Positions 11,801 to 23,300 of a DNA stretch of 64,000 nucleotides are shown in pieces (positions within the stretch are counted from its first letter, which is position 1; each line of letters opens with the position of its first letter). This stretch comes from Acanthochromis polyacanthus (taxonomy: Eukaryota; Chordata; Actinopteri; Pomacentridae), in contig NC_067123.1 in NCBI RefSeq assembly GCF_021347895.1, positions 5,833,828 to 5,897,827 on the forward strand, given 5' to 3'. A program made the position numbers and the translations under genes. A model generated the notes under the pieces. It was not told the origin of the DNA. It did not search any database and saw only the letters and a list, made by a program, of their open reading frames with translations.

Positions 11801-13087
11801 ACCTCCATTTGCATAATTTAGGCCTGATTTTACTCATCTAAATATAACAGGTTTAGATCTGTACCTGGTCTAATGTGGTATAAATGTGGGGGAAAACTGT
11901 AAACTCTCGCTTTATTGTAGTTTCATAAGTAGAATTAAGGATTCACAAATAAAACTAGCACATTAGAGGCTGTGTTTTCATTTTTTTTAACCCCCTTTGA
12001 CATCATTGAGGCCTGTTACTAGTCTATATATAGCAGGTTTTGGATGTGTAACTGGTCTACCTGTGGAAAAAAACAGTGAAAGGCCCCTTTATTGTGGTTT
12101 CTTAGATAGAATAAAGGATTCACAAATGTTCAACTGTGTTTTAGACACCGCTGACAGTTTACTCATAATGTTTAACCTGGTTTTACATTATTAAAACCTG
12201 GATAACAGGCAGAACTCAATGCTGGAAGTTAAGTTTCTCCTTATATTAGTTTCCTGTCCCTTAACCGTAGAATAAATTCAGCATAAAATAGCTGCAGCTG
12301 AGGAAAAACATTATAGATGCCAAAGCTGAGTAAAATTTAAAAAACACTTTTAGTACATTTGAGCTGTATACAGGTGGTTTAATGCACTTAGTTTACATTC
12401 TACTCCTTCAAAAACAGAATATACGTTTACTGTCATTTGTGTATTACATTACAGTACAGCTACAATGGATTTATTTGTGCCGTTTCTCCAGTCAGCTTTA
12501 TAGATGTATGGGGGAAAATTAAATAAAACAATGAAAAAGGTTAAAGCAGTAGCAATAAAAAAAACATACTAATATACATTAAAATAAAGCACTTGAGGTC
12601 ATATTTTGTGGTGTGCAGAAGTTATATTGCACATAACATGACATAATATTATGCTTTAATCTTTGAATACTATTTTTTATTTATTGACACTACTGCACCA
12701 TTAACCCAGTCTTAATGTTTAATATATAAACCAATATAAATGTAAAATTATTGCAGTAGTTTTAATTAAACATACAGCTAGCTTATATTGTTGAAACGAG
12801 CTAGCATCGTCTGTTTGATACCTGAAGCCTCTATAACCTGAAAAACAAACAAAATAAATCCAAACTGTGTGTCTTTGTTGGGTAAAACAAGTAGTTTCAG
12901 TGGGTGGAAGGTCGAAACAGGTAACCGGGTTTTAACCCCGGAGCTCCGGACACTGACCTTCGGGCAGCACGTTGACGAGCACCGGCAGCTCGACCCACAG
13001 ACTGTTGACGGACACCCAGGAGCCCATCGCGAACAGCGCCATGAGGCCGTGAGTCACCGCGGAGCTGCTCCACCAACTGGCCGACAT
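2837..13087 (-). CDS. slc52a2: Riboflavin transporter, SLC52A2 type (complete, 4 exons)
   Basis: Plasma-membrane riboflavin (vitamin B2) transporter with about 11 expected membrane segments. Coding exons on the minus strand are 13087-12958, 11382-10527, 8836-8713 and 3049-2837. All introns are GT-AG and the phases fit, giving 1323 nt and 440 aa, against about 445 aa in human. The N-terminus reads [20 protein letters not shown]. Later family blocks include [50 protein letters not shown] and [11 protein letters not shown]. The wording is closer to SLC52A2 than SLC52A3, for example [10 protein letters not shown] and the short C-terminus. A variable hydrophilic loop (about residues 215-265) is rich in Gln, Glu and Ser, as usual. 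Start choice: the first ATG in the conserved exon, reading MSASWWSS. The large last intron (3050-8712) holds tandem repeats and two TTAA elements. The neighbour fbxl6 points the opposite way, as in human. Confidence 0.95.
3369..3795. mobile_element. TTAA-flanked MITE (piggyBac-like), 427 bp
   Basis: The element is bounded by TTAA at 3365-3368 and 3796-3799, with short inverted ends CCCTTACAAGGC and, on the reverse strand, CCCTTCAAAAGCC. The second tandem unit (near 4376) has the uninterrupted sequence GTAGCTTAATGAACG, so the empty site is visible in the same window. The interior is CpG-containing and has no transposase. The superfamily is inferred from the TTAA duplication and CCC ends. Confidence 0.83.
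5671..6179. mobile_element. TTAA-flanked MITE, 509 bp, with central hairpin
   Basis: It is bounded by TTAA at 5667-5670 and 6180-6183. The ends are CCCTCGTGTCGTCCTGCAGG and, on the reverse strand, CCTTCCTGTTGTCCTCATTT. A second copy of the same family lies in the opposite orientation at 30206-30724. A central palindrome at about 5826-5901 has 16-bp perfect inner arms (5844-5859 and 5867-5882). The preceding tandem unit carries the empty site near 4611 (GATTTAAAGTCGTAC). There is no coding capacity. Confidence 0.85.
6360..8300. other. slc52a2 intron, no gene seen
   Basis: This is AT-rich intronic sequence on both strands. Frames are short and without family signals. The only motif noted is a CTCF-like site at 6718-6733. 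No element boundaries could be drawn. Confidence 0.6.
6718..6733 (-). promoter_or_regulatory. CTCF-like motif
   Basis: On the minus strand the site reads CCAGAAGGTGGCGCTG, close to the vertebrate CTCF core CCAxxAGGxGGCGC. It is a single-motif match inside an intron. Occupancy cannot be judged from sequence. Confidence 0.35.
8310..8620 (+). mobile_element. LINE 3' fragment (L2/Maui-like)
   Basis: The plus strand encodes [19 protein letters not shown], typical of the C-terminal end of ORF2 in fish L2-like LINEs. It is followed by a tail with AGCACTTTGAATTGCCTTGT and ACAAATAAACTTGCCTT. Only the last ~300 bp remain. It sits in slc52a2 intron 3 just upstream of exon 3. The clade assignment is from recalled tail features. 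Confidence 0.6.
9614..9834. mobile_element. Tc1-type MITE, 221 bp
   Basis: Near-perfect inverted ends CAGTTGTGCTCATAAGTTTA are seen at both sides and flanked by TA (9612-9613 and 9835-9836). The inverted similarity extends through CATACCCTGGC(C/A). The interior is too short for a transposase. It lies in slc52a2 intron 2. Confidence 0.87.
10030..10480. repeat. ~150-bp tandem repeat with paired TCAAGGTCA motifs
   Basis: About three units of roughly 150 bp begin near 10041, 10194 and 10343. Shared blocks are ATCAGGTCAAGGTCAT, CCAAAAxGGCAxATCTA, AATATGxATGAAATCC and AATATTTGAAGTGCCTCACA. Most units carry TGACCTTGA followed closely by TCAAGGTCA in opposite orientation. The array ends in a GGACGGACG-rich stretch. 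It lies in slc52a2 intron 2, ending 50 bp from exon 2. It resembles a dispersed fish repeat, but the family name is not recalled. Confidence 0.75.
11655..12190. repeat. Three diverged ~170-190-bp tandem units in slc52a2 intron 1
   Basis: Three related blocks start near 11682, 11850 and 12038. Each has GxTTTxGATxTGTAxCTGGTC, then TGTGGxxxAAA, TTTATTGTxGTTTC, TAGAATxAAGGATTCACA and GGCCTG. They are diverged and non-coding. Confidence 0.68.
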
Positions 13088-13099
13088 GCTGACTCTCAC

Positions 13100-13260
13100 T
13101 GCGGCTGACAGGAGGATGGGATGCCGGTGAGCCGCTGGACCTGGTTCGGGTCAAACAGCGACAATGTGCGGCTTCTTCACGCCGGAACTGGAGCCACAAT
13201 GAAGGGCGAACGTTACGCAAAGTTCCCGCCCCTTAGGCTGCCTTCATGGACCCTCGGAAC
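13100..13260 (-). promoter_or_regulatory. Likely slc52a2 promoter and 5' UTR
   Basis: Upstream of the slc52a2 ATG, GC content rises sharply against the AT-rich surroundings. The minus strand at about 13222-13238 reads AAGGGGCGGGAACTTTGCG, a GC-box/E2F-like site. No TATA box is evident. The transcription start cannot be placed exactly. Confidence 0.42.
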
Positions 13261-13767
13261 TTTGTTAATTACAGATACAGAACAGGTGTAATATAGAGTA
13301 TTTAAGCGTTTCAGATTTGCATTTATCCATTTAAAATACTATAAATAACATACTTAGCAACTATAGCACAAAAAACATCAAACATGGACTGAAAAACGCC
13401 GCTTTATAGCAATTAAACTCGGAAAAAACAAAATTCCACTGTATTTGGTTAATTTACAGCAAAACTCCACCTTGTACAGTGTTCAGCTGACTATTTTCAA
13501 AATGCAAATTCTCTCGTTATCGGAAATAAAAGATTAGGAATCGCTCTTATTTAAGATTGAACAAAAATACATGATTAAAAATATACGGCGTCCTCGTTAA
13601 TCCTGAACGCCCGGCGAAGAGGCGTTCAAAGACCAAAACAGAGCGTCGATTTTCTGTTGAAGTTGCGCAGTGAACACATCCCTGTTTAAGAAACGAACAT
13701 TTTTAAGAGTTTTGACTGTTTAAATAAATAAAATCTACAATTTAACCAATCTTTTTTGGTGTTATAG

Positions 13768-13806
<39 letters not shown>

Positions 13807-14690
13807 CCCTGCAGAGTCATGTTAATTGTAAAAAAAAAACAAGCCAAAACTATACATAATATATTCATCAAAGCCTGTATTCCTCCAAAAAAGACATTTC
13901 CTTACTGTATTTAAATATAAAAATGTTTGCTGTTATTTGAAAGAACGATATAAAAATAAAAATAAAAATTACACTACAACTTAGAAATCAAGTTTTTAAA
14001 GTTCTGCTTTTGTAACTGTTGATAAAACACCAGTTTTGTGGTCACCAGTTTTATTATTTGATGCTATTTATGACCCAAAACTACATTCTGTTGACTATTT
14101 CAGCTAAATCTTGAGGATTTCACGGGTTGAATTTTTGTAAATCCACCCTCAAAAGTCACAATTTAAATGGTCCAACGTCGAATAAAAGACATGCAATTTG
14201 TTGAGAACACAGAGGTTTCCAGCAGATATACACCATATTTTTTTGATTTATTGACATAAACAGCTCTAACAGTTTATAACTGCATTTTTTCCTATCAATT
14301 TACTACTTTGTTCTAGATTTTCCTGTTTTTTTTTAAATAGAACTGCCTGTCTCTGCAAAACCATTGCATTTATTACATAAAATGTAATTAAATTCACATA
14401 TATTCCATTATGTGTCCTAAATGAGTGTTTTCTTTGCTTTCTATAAACATTTTCAAAACAGACTAAAGCAGAAAAGGTGCAAATTGGTTCATAAAAATTC
14501 ATCAGAATGCCAGAAATTAAATTAAAACCTTCACCCATGCTGATGTCGTTTTGTTTTTCTGTTATTCTCATCTGTTTGTAGACCATGAACCAGTTTTAAG
14601 TGCAAAATAACACTTACATTAAACAAATCTGTATGAAATATAACATTTACTTCTTTTAATTGTTGCTGGAGCATACATGAGCATTTCCAG
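13260..14690. other. Intergenic AT-rich sequence, no gene seen
   Basis: There is no supported coding region, RNA gene or element end. The stretch holds the AC microsatellite at 13773-13803. The short frames present are AT-rich and without family features. Confidence 0.55.
13773..13803. repeat. (AC)15 microsatellite
   Basis: Fifteen uninterrupted AC dinucleotides, intergenic and upstream of slc52a2. Likely length-polymorphic. Confidence 0.97.
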
Positions 14691-15030
14691 TCTGGCAACT
14701 AACATTCCTGCACTAGCAATTGGAATTCATAGGCTAGCAACCAAAGTTACAAACTAGCATTACTAGCCTAGAAACTATAATAATTCCCATACAAACAAGT
14801 TGCATTCCTACGCTAGCCACAAGAATTCCAAGAGCAGGAACTCGCCGTTCTGGGCTAACAGCTAGAATTCCAAAGCTAAAATTCCTGGGCTCACAACTGT
14901 AATGCCACGACTAGCATTCCTGTGCTAGCCGTTTCCATTCCTAGGCTAGCAACCAAAGTTCCTGGGCTATAAACTAGCATTCTTAGCCTAGAAACTACAA
15001 CTCCAATACTAGCAAATTGCGTCCATGCAG
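14690..15030. repeat. Degenerate GCTAGC/ATTCC minisatellite
   Basis: Short units such as AACTAGCATTCCT, GGCTAGCAACCAAAGTT and GCTAGAATTCC recur about every 25-35 bp. The phrases CTAGCAACCAAAGTT and CTAGCATT.CT occur more than once, about 230-250 bp apart, suggesting a higher-order duplication. Non-coding. Confidence 0.6.
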
Positions 15031-15771
15031 CATCTCAGAAACACTTGTCGAGTTCCCTATAGAGAGATTTTAATTAAATCTAGGGTCACCCAACAGCTGT
15101 TTAAATCTTTTTGTGATGAAATCAAAGTCATGTGTGGCTTCAACCACAATCTCATCTGATTCCATTGTTTTCCTCCTACTATGTTAACAGCTAATCAAAC
15201 AGCTTGTGATAAGGCTGAGTTTCTTACTTTTGCATTATAATTGAGTAATGTGACATTTAGCACAGTAACCCCAGTAAGCTCCTGTTGTCATGTGTTTCCT
15301 TGAGCAGCTTTTATAGTCATGAACTCTCTGACTCTTTGATGCAAAGAACACATGGTTCTTCTGTGACCGATGTTTTCTATACTGGTCGACAACAAAAACA
15401 CACATTATATATAGAGACTTCTTTTATTGTGACAGTGATTGGTTTCATTCCTTTACAGTCAGCAGCAGCTACAAGCTGACTTCTGCATTATTATAGCGGG
15501 TACAAAAAAGGACTTACTCTTTTACAGAAATAGTTCCAGTACAGTATCATACAAACATCATAATCTAACGGATTCAAAAGTATTGCATGTACAACACACA
15601 TCAAACATTGTTTTATATTTGTAAGGAAAAGTTGAGGTCATTAGTTGTGCTTTTAATTAATGTAAAGTGCATATGAAGCACTTTTAGCCAGAAATTGTAA
15701 ATAAAGACAATAGGAATTAGGTTTGTTTCTATTAACTGCATGGCAGTGAATGAACAGGTTACAAGGCGTCG

Positions 15772-15787
15772 TCAGAAGGTGGCGCTG
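15772..15787 (+). promoter_or_regulatory. CTCF-like motif
   Basis: TCAGAAGGTGGCGCTG on the plus strand is similar to the site at 6718-6733 but in the opposite orientation. It is a motif match only. Confidence 0.32.
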
Positions 15788-15954
15788 TATGCTACGTTAG
15801 CTCAAATAAACAGAGTAGAAACAACAACATTCAATACAGAAACAAACAAAACTGTCACTTTACAAGAGACAAATGGGGAAAAGTCTTCAGGAATGTTTTT
15901 TATAATCAAGAAAGGTCTAATTATTGCCGTGTTTTTTTTTTCTGGAGACGAAAA

Positions 15955-17335
15955 CAACTGAAGAAACAGCTGATCTGTTGTGAGTTCAATGTTCTAAACA
16001 GCGGAAATTATTAAGAAAAAAGTGTCTCAATCTCCTATTAGCTCTTAAGATTTTTCTAGAGGAAAAACCACCTCAAAACCAGCGTCAACACTGTTTTAGT
16101 CATTTCCATCAACTTCCTTCCAATGTAATGCTGCAAAACATACAAATAAACACACATGATGAACACAGCTGTTTGACTCATTGAGATAAAGATAACGAAA
16201 GAAACAGATGATCAGTAGTGGGAGTTAACTGTGAAGTGTATCAACCCTTTTTATGAAGCCAAAAACCACCTAAAATAAGCGTAAACACAGTTTTTGTGAA
16301 AGTGGTGACATTTTTCTCCTAAATTTGGCTTTTTCCACTCACTTTTTCTAATATAATACTGAAAACATGCAAAAACCATGATGGAAATGCCGCTTTTTTG
16401 ACTGTGGGGGTGACAACAAAACAACCAGCTGATTAGAGTTAAATGTTCTCCAAGTCAGAGCTTATTCCAAAAAGGTGTTTCTATCTCCCATGATGCTTAA
16501 CCCACTTTATAAAGTAAAAAAAAAAACAGCTCTAACACACAGATTTTGCAATATAAGAACTTTTTTTTTTCTAAATTTGGCCATTTCCGTCGTTGTTCTA
16601 ATGCAATACTTCAGCATGTGCACAACTATGTGACCACCTTAACTCTTCTAGAAGTCAAAAAACACCTTAAATAAACTTTCTTTTTTTTTCAAAATTTGGG
16701 AAGTTTACTGACATTTCCATTGATTATTTTAAATGAATTCAGTTTTTCTGAAAGTGGTTAAGCTTTTCTCCTAAATTTGGCTATTTCCAAAAACTTTTTC
16801 TAATAAAATACTGGAAAATATGCAAAAAACACATGATAGACATGCAGCTTTTTTGACTCACGAGGGTGATGATAACAAGAAAACAGCTGATCAGTCATGA
16901 GAGTTAAATATTAGTTATTATTAACTCTGTCTAGACTCCAAAAAACACCTTAAATGAGCATTAAAACACTTCTGTTGGGGGGCATTTACTTAAATTTCCA
17001 TGGATTTTTCAAATAAACAGTGTTTGTGAAAGCTGTGATGTTTTTCTTCTGAATTTGACCATTTCCAAAAACTTTTACTAATATAATACTCGAAAATATG
17101 CAAAAAAAATACATTATGGACATGCAGCATTTTTTACTGAAGGGAGTGATAACAAAAAAAAGCTGATTAGTTCTGAGAGTTAAATATTAACTACTATTAA
17201 CTCTTTCTAGAAGTCAAAAACCACCTTAAATGTGCATTAAAAAACATCTTTTGCAATATTGGGGAGTCACTAAATTTTCCATTGATTTTTTTCAACTGCA
17301 ATACTTCAAATGCGCGTATAAACATGGTGTGGAAG
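15955..17335. repeat. Diverged ~230-280-bp tandem repeat array
   Basis: At least five related units start near 15963, 16201, 16420, 16875 and 17155. Recurring phrases are AACAGCTGATCAG, GAGTTAAATxTTA, CTAGAxxxCAAAAACCACCT, AAATTTGGCxATTTCC and AATATAATACT. The array lies immediately 3' of the unrecognised minus-strand gene, so its proximal part may be in that gene's 3' UTR. Confidence 0.66.
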
Positions 17336-17338
17336 CAG

Positions 17339-20300
17339 CTATTTGAAGTCAACGTTGAGGCTTTCCTGCTCCTGAATGTGAAGCTGTTCAGCCTCTAGTG
17401 TTCTGTTTTCGTTCTGACCTGCTGCAGCGTTTTTGATCGCAGGTTTCAGCTTTGTCTTTCTAGGCGCCCAAACCAGAGAGTATCCGGGTTTAACACGAGG
17501 GAGAGCGAGTTTCAGCTTCAACACCATCTGCGTGGCGTTGAGGAAGGCTCCGTCCAGATGTGCGCTTGTGTTGTTCAGGACCGTTTTCTGGTAAACAATC
17601 TCACAACGAGCCGCTTCTCGCCTCTCGGCTCGAGACATTCCATCAAAGCGCAGCATCATTTTATCCACGTCCTGCCTCGTTTTGCACGGACCGCCGTTTT
17701 TCCTCACCATTTCTGCGATGTACTCTGGATCCATGATGTCCTCGTGCTCCTCTTGGGGCTTTCTACTGTGAGCTTTCTTTGTCGGTGGACTGTGCTCTTC
17801 TTTGAGGCGCTTTTTATTTGGCACAACGGAGGATTCACCAAAGTCGTCGTCGGATGAACCAGATCGATCGTCCTGCGAACTATCTGATGACAAGTTTTGT
17901 TTTGTCGCCTTGTCAGGGCGTTTTTTGGCGTCTGGATTCGAGCTGCTGAAGGGATAGTCTGCCATTAAGACGGAGAACGTGCAGCTCACCAACTGGGAGC
18001 TCAAATCTGTTGAAGGGACCTGAGAAAATTTCCCTCCTGGCAGAAAATCACTCAGGTGTTCCTCAGTAACAGTAGCGATTACCTTTATCAGCCTCTTCAA
18101 ACAGGCTCTGTCAGATCTCCGTTAAACACATTCTCCTGCAGCGGGAACTGCAGGAAAACATCAGTGGTCTCTTCTGGTTCCAGCAGAGTCGACGGATCTT
18201 TGGACCAATCCAGGAACTTCTGGTAGAGGCTGAGGATGTTCTGACCGAAATGCGAGTATTCTCTTTCGCTCATCAGCAGCTGCCAGTACGGGCCGAGGAC
18301 TTTACAGTAAACTATGGCCAGAGCACACACCAGACTCTGAATCACAGAATCATTTGCGTCCGCCGCAACGCTCTCCAGAATGATGTTCTGACATTCGTCA
18401 TTGTTCAGAGACAGCAGATCGGACAGGAAGAGAGCGATCTCTTTGTGGTGATGAATTAGAGCGGCTGCAGCTTCGAAGTAGTCGTTGATCTGGTTCGACT
18501 GGCTCGCTCCGAGTTTGGACGGATTTTCTTCTCGGCGCAGAAAGCCACCCAGTGTTTCCTGTAGCTCTGCTTGTTGGGGGTGCGAGGGCTGAGAATGTCG
18601 AAGGCTGTGTGGATGTAGCGTGAGGTGGCACTTTCCGGCAAATTCACAAAGTTCTTGAACTTTGGAAGCTTATCTCGGCCCAGTTTCTCCCCGGCGGAGT
18701 GAATTATCTCCTTTTCGAAGCTCATGAGATGCTGCTCAATGGCGTCGTGTACGTCGACGAGGAAGTGGGCGTTGTGGTTTAAAAACACAACGGGAGAGGC
18801 GAGGCAAATGCTGTCGCTCAGAGTGTCGAGTTTCTTCTCAAACTCTGCCAGCGCCGGATGCTCCTTGCAGGTCAAAGCGTACTGATTTCTGAGCAGATCC
18901 AGAGAAATTTGTTTGCACGCTGCAGTTTTCCCGCCGTAGACTATCGACAGCTTCTGCACCGACAGCATCGCGATGTCGAGCAGAGTCTGAGGTTCTCCGC
19001 TGTTGGAAGCGTCCACATTGTTTCCATCATCTGCAGCGACTTGTTCTTTCTTTGGTTTCTTTCTCACGGCTTCTCTGTTCATCTCAGGCGCTTCAGTTAC
19101 TTCCCAGCTCTCAGGTTCCTCCTTGATTGTACATTTTTCATGATTACCATCGTCCCTCTTGACGCGTTTCTTTATGATGTATTTTGGTGGTTTTTCCCTG
19201 ACCAGCTCAAACGGACTCTGCAGCAGGTTTTCCATCGCGGCGTTCCTCCTGTAACTTCTTGTTTCATAATTGCGATAACACATCTTTAACCTTTTAATCT
19301 TGGTTCTGAGGACTTTAAAAGCCTTCTGAATGTCGCCGTTCTTGCAAAACTCAGGGTTGAAGTTTCTGAGCCAAGTGACGAGAACGACCGGGGCGATCTT
19401 CTCCCTGGCGACAAAGTTGCACAACTCCAGAATCAATCCGTTCGTGACTTCAATGGACTGAGCCCGTTCTGAAAAGTCCCTCATCTCCAGAAGGTGCTGC
19501 CGCTCTACTCCAATGCTGTCACAAATCGGGCCAACAAAGTTAAAGTTGACGTCTGATTCCAGGAAGCTCAACCTGGCGTAGCTTCCCAGACTCAGCGTTG
19601 TAGCGATGCCTCTTTCAATCAGACGACGGAAGTCAGCAGAGTAATGTCCAGGGAAGATTTTCTTGAGCCAGTCTACGATGGCGACCCAGGGGAAGTTATT
19701 GTCCTCCCTCATGAGTCCGACTTTGAATCAGAAGTCTGTTCTTGCATGGCCCCTGTTCGAGCTCCAGTCCTTCAGCTGACTGCGGGACCGATGAAGTCTG
19801 CAACCAGCTTCCAGTAGTACTCATCTCCTGAAAAATAGAAAAAAGGATTAAAAATAGTATTGACAAAGAGACAAAGCTTTGGGTCTTTAAGTGGAGTTAA
19901 ATCGATGCTTCCAAACTTCTTTATCTGACGCTCCCTGTGCTGGTCTATTGACTGACTGGAGAACCCCTTCATCATTTGTCTCTCATGTTTAAATGTGTTG
20001 AACTCATGTTAAACAGGATTTTATGAACAATAAATATCAAAACAAAAAATATCTTGGATTTTGTTCCGTGTCATAATCCCCTGGTTATTTTATTGTGTTT
20101 AACTTCTGTCCTCTATCAACTGGTGTCATTCTTGCTTTTAAAATCTTTCACAACTACATAACAATGACTCTTTTTGGGCCGCTCTCCCTAAAAAGATACG
20201 GTTATCTCACGGGTTCTTCTTCTGCCTGTCAGGTAATAAAACAGAAATCTTCTCAAACATCAGCAGTGTCTGATCAAACTGGTCTCATATTAGAGGAACA

Positions 20301-23300
20301 TTTACTTCTGGCTTCAGCAATTCAATTCATTTTTTGAACACAGTCGAAAAATATTTCATTGCAAAATACTTAAATGTATTTAAGCATTTAATCTCCTTCA
20401 GTTTCCATGAGCAGCATCCTGCTGGTCCAGATGCTGAAGATGGAGCAGCTGATGTTCTGTCTGTGGAGTCTCCAGCAGTCAGTAAGGATCTGGGTTTCTT
20501 CAGATTTCCCTAGAACAGGGGTGTCAAACTCATTTTGGTCCAGGGGCCGCATACGGCCTAATTTGATCTCAAAAGTAAACTTATAGCATAATTACGAGAA
20601 ATAACAATAAGTCTAAGTTTTTCCGACATTTGAGTGCAAAGGAGAACAAGTATATTAGAAAGTCTTTATATGTAATGAACTGTCCTTTTAAAAATTATAT
20701 CAGAAACAACCAGAGATTAAAGTAAGTGCAATTTCAACAACACTATGACTCAGTTTAACATTTATTTGGGTGCATTACAACTGATCACAGTGATTGTACA
20801 ATGGCACAACATATTTAGTCACAGGTATGTGTAACTTAAAAACATAGTCCTGGAATTTAAAAAAAAAAAATCAAACTTATCAAGATGTAGAAATTTTTTG
20901 AAGTCCGTTTTCCACGTCTGGACAGTAATTGTGAACACCTAAATTAACTCTGCACTCCTTTAAATCTTAAGTAGCAGCTATTTTATACAGACAGTTAAGA
21001 AAGTAAAGTTGTCACCTGCCTTGTTTATGTATAAAATGTACATGTAAAATATACATAAAAAACTACATACATAACATGGATGCATTCATTAGAAATAATA
21101 TTCCACTCAACCAAACACTTTTGTAGTGAATCTGATGACCAACACTAAATTTCACAGTATTTGCTGCAGCAAGTTTTCATTTAGTAACTGTTTTTTTCCT
21201 AGGGCAACAATGTTTAAAGCAGCATTTTAAGGGATTTATTCTTGCTTCGTATTTGCTCCTGAAACTTGACATCTTTTAGCCTGCACAAGTGTATCAGTAT
21301 CAGGCATGTCCTGAGCAGCAGCCAACTTCAGCATGCCAGTTAAGTGCTTATGTGTGAGCTTTGTGCGCAGTTTTGTTTTATTAATGTTCATTACTGAGAA
21401 AACTTGCTCAAAAAGATAGGTCGTCCCAACGTGCACAACATTTTTGCAGCCAGTGCTGTTAATTTAGGGTAGCCTGGAAGTAAATGCTGATCAAATGTTT
21501 CCAAGCCCACAGAGGCAAAGCTGCCCTTCAGTTCTACATCACACTGCAAATCGATTATTTCAAGTTGCATGTCAGAGGGCACATCAGAAGCTTCCACTGT
21601 GAATGGTGAGCGAAAAACTGCCAATTCTGTCTGGAGTTCGCTAAAGACCTGAAATCGTTTCTGAAACTCCTACAGCAATCCCGTAATCTTGTCCTTGTAC
21701 TGAGGAATGAGCAGCGTCACCGCTTGCAAACTGCGTCTCTCACAATGCGAGCTTCAACTTGAATGCACGTATGAATGTAAGTGTACGTATGCATGCAGGT
21801 TCAGAGTATTACTTGTAATGTATACTGTGTGCGGAGGGGTCACACGTACGGTCCGCGGACCCGTACCGGACCGCCAGGGGTCCGACCCTGCCTGCAGAAT
21901 ACATTTGCAATGTCAAAAAATTTTCAAAAAATTATGACCTACATTACTACTGCATTTGTTTGATCAAACTGCAGCTCCCACGTTGTCTGCTATAGGTGGC
22001 TTGCAAACACGTGACTTTAGCGGTGGCATTAACTTCCGGTTAATGAAGTGGTGGTCAGGCCAACCAAAAGGACTGCCGCAGAGCAAGGAAAACGCGACTC
22101 TTTTTCGGAGTATTTTCGTGCTTTAGATTCCAATTCTCAAACTCGATACATCAGAAAACTCAAATTTTGTGATGGCATAGATCCGTATGCGTTATCCACG
22201 AAGGATTTGACCTACGAGTTGGAAAAATATCCGCCAGTTCAGTTCCCTGATATCTCAAACTATCTGATGCTACAAACAAGCTTTTGCACTGCTAAACAAA
22301 TGAAGGCTTGGAAAAGCATGGATTCATACAATTTGTTTGTCTGTGGATGGGTTAAAGAAGTCAGAGTTAAGATCCTGAAAGACAAATCCTGCATCATAAA
22401 AAGCCGTGTAAGTAACGATTTATGTAAACTTGTGCTTGCTAGGTGTGTTAGCTCGGTGGATGCTAAAATGTGTTTCTGCTGTTCTTTTCAGGTGAAACAT
22501 TCGCAATGTTTATCAAAAACACCAACTCATACCTGGTTGTTGATAAAAGAAGATGGAACAATGTGAGAATATTACACGGGTTAAAATCGTACTACTCTGA
22601 CTGCTTCGTTTGCCTATCAACAGAAATCGTCATTTTGGACGAGAGTAAACAAGCTAAAAACAGCGAACGTTAGCTTGTTAAGTGGGTAGTTAGTGTTACC
22701 AATCTTTAAAGAATGGGTCTTAAAACCAACACAGAAAGGCTCTAAGCATGTATATCATAATAATTCACTAAACTTTAACGAAGTGATCGCCACAGACTCT
22801 GGCATTCTTTGACTCCGCTCCCTTCGAACTTAAGGAAACGTTAGCGAGCCATTTTTTCTCTGTGTCTTTTCATAAAATCCTTAGTGCGAGGCCCTTTTTT
22901 AATCTCTTCACGAGGAACCCTGAAGTATCCTTTATCAATTTCGCGATTTGATCGATTAGAACAACCTAAAACAACACACGCAAAAGGCATTTTTGACCAA
23001 CGAGTGAACGTTAGCCATGCTCGCTGCAGTCAACAATCAGCTCCGCTGACCACCAGTTCATGATATGCATAGGCAATGAGACGGATGTGACGTCATTTGC
23101 AAGCCACCTATAGGGGCGCTCCGTCTCATTCGGAGCGGACGTGACTCGGCGCTTGCAGCGGGTGGTAGCAATACGGAAGTCGGGTCTGTATGTTCATAGA
23201 TATATACAAACGCTAGATGTCTTGAGACGGAGTCTGCGGCGTCGTCACTTGGCAGCCATCTTAGGACAGGGGACTGCTCTGGCGCACTGTACTGTAGTCA

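Larger units (their letters stand above)
21993..23110. mobile_element. ISL2EU-type element, internally deleted, 1118 bp
   Basis: Perfect 15-bp inverted ends TAGGTGGCTTGCAAA face inward, with TA at each outer flank (21991-21992 and 23111-23112). Two gene ends survive, convergently arranged. A plus-strand protein with the SWIM/YqaJ-partner type N-terminus lies near the left end, and a minus-strand THAP-domain start lies near the right end. ISL2EU elements are known to carry a THAP transposase plus a YqaJ-nuclease protein and to make 2-bp duplications, so the parts agree. The centre is lost. Confidence 0.78.
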
